Source: Solanum dulcamara
Lineage: Eukaryota; Streptophyta; Magnoliopsida; Solanales; Solanaceae
NCBI RefSeq assembly: GCF_947179165.1
Contig: NC_077242.1
Location: 43,641,097 to 43,705,096 of the forward strand
Length of the DNA stretch: 64,000 nt
Reading direction: 5' to 3'
Shown: positions 57,796 to 64,000 of the stretch, one piece after another
How positions within the stretch are numbered: the first letter of the stretch is position 1
Layout: every line of letters starts with the position of its first letter
Translations under genes and position numbers: made by a program
Notes under the pieces: model-generated
The model's database searches: none
Told to the model about the DNA's origin: nothing
The model's input: the letters and a program-made list of their open reading frames with translations, nothing else

Positions 57796-57879
57796 GAATC
57801 ACCCTTGATAATGGATTTTGAAGTCATTCCTTCTTCTGAATCACCCATGATAATGGCTTTTGAAGTCATTCCTTTTTCT
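57796..57879 (-). repeat. 42-bp tandem duplication in EPRV polyprotein
   Basis: Two adjacent 42-bp units (57796-57837, 57838-57879) give two 14-residue repeats in the minus frame 57651-57950 (GMTSKAIIMGDSEE, then GMTSKSIIKGDSDE). The units differ at several bases, so the duplication is not recent. It lies in the linker between coat protein and protease. Confidence 0.88.
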
Positions 57880-58439
57880 TGATGGCTTGTTCTCTTTATA
57901 ACTTGTTCTGTGAGAGCGTCAATCTCAACTTTGTGAAGTCTAGCTTTCACTTCTTTGATTTCTTTTTAAAGAAGATGGACCTCTCTGTGGAGCTCCTCAA
58001 TAGAAGGTTCTTCCTTCTTAGAATTGAATCGTTTCATGATTTTTTTCATGCTAAAAGGGATTACTTTAGGCTTTTTTTTACTTGGTAACCAATTTCTGTA
58101 ATTCAATGAGGTATTATCTCCTGGTGTCTTCGTCCTAGATATGCTCAATAGTTGAAAATAAAGTTTCAACAGAACTTTCTGAGATAACCCTGCTAGATTT
58201 AGTACCACAAAGGAAAAATGCACCATTGCAGTTACATTCTGAAGTTTTTTCTTTAGATTCTGAATCATGAGCGATGTTAAGAAATTAATCATCGCTATCA
58301 TATTGCTCTTCTTTAGAAGAATACTCAGACTCGGATTCTTCTTCTTCAATGATGGAGAAGAACTTTTGCTTAATTTTGTTCATCAACTTTGAGAAGATTA
58401 ACCTCCTCCTCCTTATTTTTCTTCTTCTTGTTCTTCTTC

Positions 58440-60259
58440 TTCTTGTTCTGAGGACATTGGTTAGATCTGTGGCCATTTTTTCACATGTCCAATAGGTTTC
58501 TTCAGTTTGGAGGCCCTTTTCTTAAACCTTCTCTTAGATTTTTCTTTTGTTTCTCTTCCTTTCCTAGAAGATCGCTTCTTATAGTGTCTGGTGGATCTTT
58601 CCCTTTTGCCTGGTTTCCTTGCAGAAGGAGATTTTAATAAGGGGAAACCAAAATCTTGACAGAAACTGCCAAGTTCTGTAAAGGATAACTTTTGCTCTTT
58701 CTTAAGTTGTTCCTTTAGCTTAAGGTCAGTGTAGAGTTCCATTACAACAACATTAATAATGCTGATAAGGTCTTCATAAGAGAGCTGAGAATAGAGAATT
58801 TTCCTATCGCACCTGTCTCCTATCTTGGCTCTTACCTTTTCGGCAAAATGGGGAGGTAAGCCGCTAAGAAAGCGTTTCTTCTAATAGTCATTATTGTAGT
58901 CAGATCATATCATGACTTTGTTTATGAACATGTATTTATACCATCTGAAATCTGTTAACTTCTTGTAGTATAAATTGTTTAGAATTTCAAGACTTCTATC
59001 TTAGAAAAGATGAGGCTCACCCATGAAATGTTTTGTTATGCAATATATTAGCATAGCAGTTGCATCTTCAATAATTACCTCTGAAGAGGTTTCCATTCCA
59101 TTTTTTATTTTGATAACAGTTTTAGTAGTGACAGCATTTTGAATATCAGCTTTATTTTGATCAGTGAATAATTGTCCTACCAATTTCTTAATGTTTCAGT
59201 GAAGCCTGCTATAATCATCGTCGCCGCTTGTTTGTCACTGTCATTACAAAGCTTGTAAGTTGTGATGAACATTCCTATTTCCTAGAGTTTTTCGTAGATA
59301 TGGCCTTCTACCATTTTGTCAATATTCCATTCTGACAATCCAGACCCATCAATATTAGACATAGGGTGAAGGGTGTCTTCCTTAAACTGGATATCTGCGA
59401 TGAAAGGCCTAGGGTAATAATTTCTTTTGTTAGGATGATGTTCTTTCAACATGCTAAGCTTATTTCCCCTTGTTATGTTAAGCTTAGAAAGTTGATCATT
59501 GATTCTTTCTAACAGGTCGGAAGAATGACTGAAATTATTGGAAAGTTTAGGAAAATCTTCTTTTGAGAATTTTGGGATTTTAAAAATAGGGTTTGTCTTG
59601 ATTTAGGGGATAACCTTTGAAGTACTTGGCTTATCTCCAATCTGACTTGTACCTTTATAAATATTTCCTTTGGATTCCTCAATTTGTTGGGAAACTACAT
59701 GAAGAATTTGATTGGTGTAGTTATTCTGCTCAAAGATTTTATTAACATCGACAGCAGTTACTAAAGTTAAATCCTTCTCAATTGGCTTCTTGAAGGGTGA
59801 AGCTTTGAGAATCTCTTTTGTATAAGGAATGCTTAATCCTTCTGAAGGGAGTGTAACACTTTTAAACACCTGTTCTCTAGTGTACCATTTATTAATAAGG
59901 ACTTGAAGAGACGATTTAGTATCGTCTATCTGTCTGAAGCATTCAAATAATTTTAAAAATTCAATTTTTGTTTTGAACCTTTCCATATCCTTGAACCATT
60001 TATCTCTAAAAGAGAGTCTCTGGGTTAGCGAATAGGTATCTTTATACCATTCTACCTTTCGCTGATGCTGAGGTGAAGTCCACCAATCATGCAGTTTCTT
60101 CTTGTCAGGAACAAACGCATCATCTGAAGTAAGAACTCCGATGGAATCTTTTCTCCTATGATCAGGTTTCATGTCACTAGGTGTGGGGCTTCTGGGGGTA
60201 GTGGCCTCATAGTAGAATTTAGGGATGGCTTTAGAAAAATCCATTGGCTGAGTCATCAT
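58440..60259 (-). pseudogene. EPRV copy 1 capsid-region remnant
   Basis: The longest viral frame, 59603-60259 (218 residues, ATG 60259), begins after the movement-protein region and has no catalytic motif; it corresponds to the N-terminal coat-protein part of the polyprotein. Further pieces are 59001-59183 and 58461-58742. The latter is Lys/Arg-rich (KRERSTRHYKKRSSRK), as expected for a nucleic-acid-binding coat-protein tail. The adjoining zinc knuckle (about 58450-58495) has lost its first Cys (now Tyr) and is split by a one-base deletion, so half lies in one frame and half in another. Confidence 0.75.
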
Positions 60260-60325
60260 CTTCCTATTGAGTCAAAAGAAGAAAGTCTGGCCGAAGACAT
60301 TCGTCTACTTGAAGAAGCATGGCTA

Positions 60326-61319
60326 TAGGAGTTTGGATCTTAAAATTTTAAGATTAATAGATCCATGTGGAAATTGAATAACCCTGTCGATTTGATATCG
60401 TTCGTGTTGAATAGGTAAAGGGTTAGTGATAGAGTCGAATTTCCACTCTTCATCCATTAGGATATCATCCCATTTAAGGAGTCTGGGACGAAGATAGTAC
60501 TGTGCTCTTGGTTTGCTTCCATGAGCATAGTTACTCCTTTGACGCTAGCAATTATATATTTTGGGGCTATAGTGGTCTTTCTTATCTTGTAATATACCCG
60601 ATATATTATAGTTATTTCTCCAGTATCTATTTTACTGTTCATATTCTTGGTTTTTACATTAAGTGTCAAGGTATCCATAATGTTGGGATCATGAATATCT
60701 ACCAAGAAATTGGGCTAACAGTTAAAGTAAACTGGGCCATTGACGAGCTTACTTTCAAGAACTCCTAAAAGAGAGTCATTAAAGTTTAAGGGTCTATCAT
60801 CTCTAAGTAGTAGACAAATAGGAATAGTTAATCCTTTACGAAAAAGAGGTTTAACAGCTACTTGAACAAGACCAATATGAAGAAACTCCTTCTTAAATCT
60901 ATCAATATCAGCAACAATTAATAACTTGATAGTTTCAAGAGACTTCTTAATAGCAATAGTTGATTCAGAAGTTTTGATATTATTTTTTTAAACATAGAAA
61001 AATTACCTAGATGGTAAATATTTTCAAAAAGTTCTTTTGGAATAGATCAATTTTGCAAATTATTTTCTACCGTAGAGATAGAAAAATTTATACTATTAAT
61101 AGTATACTGATGATTATTCCTTGAGAAAAGTGCCCTGGACTATGCTTTAAGCTTATGATGTTTTAACAACAAACTTTCGTACTGAATAAAGATATCTTGA
61201 AATTATTGTTAATACATTTCTAATTCTGTAAAAGTAAACTCAGAGTTATAACAAGGATTTTATACTAAGGTATCTTGGATACTACTTGAACTGTCAAGTT
61301 GTCTTGGAGGTAGAAACAT
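60326..61319 (-). pseudogene. EPRV copy 1 movement-protein remnant
   Basis: The first ATG after the leader is at 61319. The reading can be followed through several frames with stops to a TAG near 60328. Open pieces include 60457-60705. Recognisable features are the long block around 60760-60960 (AIKKSLETIKLLIVADIDRF type) and the conserved tail IDTGEITIIYRVYY, both characteristic of caulimovirid 30K-type movement proteins, which widen plasmodesmata for cell-to-cell spread. A TTA-to-stop change and single-base indels (for example an A run near 60990) disable it. The plus frame 60502-60768 is a shadow. Confidence 0.75.
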
Positions 61320-61600
61320 CTTGCAGTCTTAACGCCAGTTCCTTCGGCTAATGACCGCCTTTCTGGCTAACCTACCTAAAGATGAGACTTAGTCGGCATC
61401 CTCACACTTGACAGGATTCGAAACCCCAACCTTAATAACCAGATATATAACATCTATTTTTACAGATAAAGAGCAAGAAACTTATTCACAATAAATTGAA
61501 GATAACCCTATTCAGCAATTACTTTGTCATTAAATAATCATAAACCTACGCACAACCTAGGCAAAGAAATTTAGCCACTCATAGATAATAATAACAACAA

Positions 61601-61616
61601 CATGGCTCTGATACCA
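61601..61616 (-). other. EPRV primer-binding site (initiator Met tRNA)
   Basis: catggctctgatacca on the plus strand is tggtatcagagccatg on the minus strand, the conserved 16-nt caulimovirid site where tRNA-iMet primes minus-strand DNA synthesis and which defines nucleotide 1 of the circular viral map. It is fully conserved and lies between copies 1 and 2. Confidence 0.92.
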
Positions 61617-61619
61617 TTT

Positions 61620-61730
61620 AACGGATCGTAAGTACTGTAAGTAAAAGTACAATAGTTACTCACAAATAAGTGATGGATTATATTGATAAGAGCAGAAGCT
61701 TGAACATTGTTATAGAGAGTGAAAGACTAA
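61620..61730 (-). promoter_or_regulatory. Candidate EPRV pregenomic promoter
   Basis: On the minus strand, between the 3' region of copy 2 and the primer site, lies ctctctataacaatg (about 61708-61722), a TATA-like element. Its place about 100 bp upstream of the primer site is compatible with the full-length transcript promoter of caulimovirids. Because the copies are in tandem, this single unit sits where transcription of copy 1 would start. Prediction only. Confidence 0.4.
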
Positions 61731-62440
61731 AAGAAAATATGTAAGTATTTTTTTTGAAAACAGTTTTGGTAAAACCTGTCGGTTACCTCCGAAATAGTTC
61801 CACCTTTCATAGAACCATCTAGGGATAACAGATTTAGTAATTTCTGGGTTGTACTTAACAAACCATTTGTGCGATGATGGTCATAAATACAAAAATTTAA
61901 ACAACACATTTTTATAATTGTGCCAATTAAAAGTTTAGGGTTGATGCTCTCTGGAAAAATTAATAGGAGTATATAAATGGTCCACCTACCATTCGAAAGG
62001 AGTTAAAATCTTTTTAATAGTAAATTTTGAATAGACTATTCTATTCAGATCATTTTTATCAACAAGTTCATGTTCTATTTCGATAGAACCAGTGTCAACA
62101 AGGATAAATTCATAAAACTTCCTTATCTTGAGTAGATTTTAAGTTTCCACATAATTCATGTTAGTATATAGGGGCTTGATAGGGTGTTTAAACTCGTATC
62201 CTTCATAATCCTTTTCTAAAACAAGGATTGGGGAGACCTGCAAAGAAACAAGATCAAATTTTTCTTTTTCTTTAGCTTTTGGACTGGAGGTTGTTGTAGT
62301 TCAAATGCTTCAACGAAACTCTCAAGATTTTTCATAGTATAACTGTCATTGGTCTGGATTTGGGGAAATCTTTGTTTTCCTGAGGGTGAGTAAGAATTAG
62401 GCTCTTGGTTTCGTTGAAAAGGATTTTTCAAAACCAGGAG
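61727..62440 (-). pseudogene. EPRV copy 2 3' region after RNase H
   Basis: The frame 62216-62431 starts with a Pro/Gln/Asn-rich linker. Further left, in changing frames, comes the conserved C-terminal region of unknown function (an IEIEH string at about 62085), ending in the small open frame 61727-61909. Stops are frequent. I recognise it only by its counterpart position in related pararetroviruses. Confidence 0.55.
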
Positions 62441-64000
62441 GTTTGATGAAGCGCTCGGGGGAAAGGAGGATATGCAATTGGATTTATTGGAGGCAATTGA
62501 GCCAAAGCTGAATATCTCTTTTGCCCATGCAGAGCTGGTCTAATATTGAATGATTTGGCCTTGAAGGGACTGCTTGATGATGGCCTTGTTATGGGCCTCA
62601 TGTTTTGCCCTGCAAAAATTCTCTAGTTAGAAAATCTGAGAGAGAATTGTCTTCTCCCTTGAGATATTCAATTTGAAAATCAAAACTAGATAATAACGCT
62701 TGCTATCTAGAAAATATCTGTTTAGAGATAAGATTTTTAACGTCCTTTTGTAGGATATCTTTAGCAGACTTATAACCTACTCGAATAAGGAATTCTTTAT
62801 TAATAAGATCATCCTGAAACTTACTAATACAAAGAACTATAACAAGAACTTCTTTTTTGACTGTACAATAATTCTTTTGGGCAGAATTCCAGATTCTAAA
62901 AGTGAAATGAACTAATGGCTCAGTTGACTTAGGAAATTTTCTTTGTTTAAAAATTCCTCCATAACCAACATCGGAAGCATCAGTTTCGATAATTATAAAA
63001 TAGTTAGGGTTAGGGATACCCAAACATGGAAGATTTTTAACCATTTCTTTGATTTTTATGACAGCGGCGGTTTGATCTTTACCGTAGGGGATCGGGGTTT
63101 TCTTTAACCTGTCATAAAGAGGTTTGTAGATGTGTCTGACTTTAGGGATAATGTCTGTCACATAATTAAGTCTTCCAAGGAACCTTTGCAACTGAGTTTT
63201 ATCAGAAATAACATCAGAAAATTTATTAGAGAACTCGATGGCCCAATAAATCGGTTTATAAGTGCCTTGGTATTTCATGGCCTAGAAAATAGATTTTTGT
63301 TTGAAAAAGCTTGATCCTTTTTGCACTAACCACAAGACCATTTTTCTTGACAATTTTTTAGAAAATATTTAAATGTTTGAAGTAATAATCTATGTCCTCA
63401 AAAATTATTAGTAAATCATCAATGTAAACAATGGAGATATGGCTCATATGATTAAAAATAGTATTCATAATATTTTTAAATTCAGAAGGGGCGTTCTTCC
63501 ACCCAAAAGGCATAACATTCCATTCATATTGTTCAAACGGGACATTGAAAGCTATTTTATATTTATCCTTTTCAAAAAATTTAAATTTGCTAAAATCCAG
63601 ATTTCATACCAAATTTGCTATAAATATTTATAGTGAAAGTTCTTCTCAAAAGATCCCTCTTGTTGGGAATCAGATATCTTATCCACTTTAAAGTAGAGTT
63701 CAAAGTCTTATAGTCGATAACAAGGCGAGGAGAACCTCTTCCTTTCTCTGCAGCATTGTTCACATAAAAAGCTGAACAACTCCAAGGGAATTTAGAAGGT
63801 CTAATAATTTTATCAGCCCAAAGAGTATTGATTTTCTTTTTGCAAATTTTCATTAATTCATAGTTCATTTGAATAGGCCTAGCATTCATTGAAATGGCAT
63901 TTTCATTGAATCTCTCAATATAAGGTAAATCAACAGTATGGGCTTTGCGTTCCCAAAAAGCATTAGGAAAATCTGAGCAAATTTTCTTTTTAAAAGTTTG
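61821..64000 (-). mobile_element. Endogenous pararetrovirus, copy 2 (continues past window edge)
   Basis: This is the direct repeat of 55585-57157 at 61821-63458, with most positions identical, continuing into RT sequence that copy 1 has lost (63459-64000). It holds the 3' region, RNase H and most of RT; the rest lies outside the window. The offset between copies is about 6,236-6,239 bp before the 63-bp gap and about 6,301 after it. Confidence 0.87.
62660..64000 (-). pseudogene. EPRV copy 2 reverse transcriptase and RNase H
   Basis: RT: the frame 63590-63889 has a KIIRPSKFPWSCSAFYV block and RLVIDYKTLN (finger motifs). After a frame change the palm leads to the catalytic IVYIDD at 63415-63426 (both Asp present). 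A TAG-type stop near 63360 and a break at about 63290 precede the frame 62703-63278, which covers the RT thumb/connection and RNase H (QLQRFLGRLNYV, ETDASDVGYGGIF, QKNYCTVKKEVLVIVL). That frame holds the 21 codons missing in copy 1. A stop-free RT is not available here. Upstream sequence to 64000 is still pol. Plus-strand frames 63132-63314 and 63439-63633 are shadows. Confidence 0.85.

Larger units (their letters stand above)
55583..61820 (-). mobile_element. Endogenous pararetrovirus (Caulimoviridae), copy 1
   Basis: Minus-strand order from the primer site at 61616: short leader, movement-protein region, capsid region with zinc knuckle, protease, RT, RNase H and a 3' region, cut at 55583 by retrotransposon J. 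This is caulimovirid order. Motif similarity suggests the solendovirus group (tobacco vein clearing virus and tomato EPRVs), inferred without a search. A large deletion removes the N-terminal part of RT (break at about 57157) and a 63-bp in-frame deletion lies in RNase H. Stops and frameshifts disrupt every gene. The sequence 55585-57157 repeats at 61821-63458, so the viral DNA is in direct tandem. Confidence 0.85.

Noticed and set aside
1..64000. Host protein-coding, tRNA or rRNA genes
   Set aside because: None found. The only tRNA-like strings are 12-16 nt primer-binding sites of retroelements.

Overview
The window looks like plant nuclear DNA, and most probably Solanaceae. This rests on AT-rich sequence, long-LTR Ty3/gypsy retrotransposons primed by initiator-Met tRNA, an RTE-type LINE with a (TTG)n 3' tail, a 3' retrotransposon reading frame typical of Solanum genomes, and an endogenous pararetrovirus of the tobacco-vein-clearing/tomato EPRV kind. 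I find no convincing host gene, no tRNA or rRNA gene and no CRISPR. Nearly everything is mobile DNA in several nested layers, and every coding region is broken by stops, frameshifts or deletions.

Left third (1-22437). An LTR fragment (1-786) was hit by an LTR of a family I call R (787-986, 10344-10802, 14192-16835, one element in three pieces). That R LTR was then split by an almost complete gypsy chromovirus, P1 (987-10343), and by a second R solo LTR, copy B (10803-14191), with perfect ATATA target-site duplications. A further truncated R LTR (D, 16836-18205) abuts the 3' half of a different LTR element, K (18206-22437).

Middle (22438-45527). Minus-strand element I (22438-30988) has its LTR split by R solo LTR F (24593-27981, TSD ACTTA) and by a 5'-truncated RTE LINE (28921-29992). 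Head-to-head with it lies plus-strand element G of the same family (30989-31278, 41039-45527), whose LTR carries an R-family element E with both LTRs (31279-41038, TSD ACATT/ATATT). E gives the R LTRs their identity: minus-strand PBS, PPT, and integrase/chromodomain remnants.

Right third (45528-64000). Minus-strand gypsy H (45528-about 49074) is fused to G inside gag. Next come an RNase H remnant of a non-LTR element (49608-49991), an LTR piece (50263-50700) and minus-strand gypsy J (50701-55582), the best-preserved pol here, with a 634-bp LTR-like insert in its gag. J ends exactly against pararetroviral DNA. From 55583 to the window edge lies a minus-strand endogenous pararetrovirus in direct tandem: copy 1 (55583-61820) and the start of copy 2 (61821-64000+), about 6.24 kb apart. 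It shows movement-protein, capsid, protease, RT and RNase H homology and a tRNA-Met primer site between the copies. Both copies are disabled.

The most distinctive signals are the pararetroviral tandem, a two-hairpin element kept in all six R-family LTRs, and an LTR module with a similar small ORF shared between P1 and R copy B. All family names come from motif recognition by eye; no search or alignment was run.
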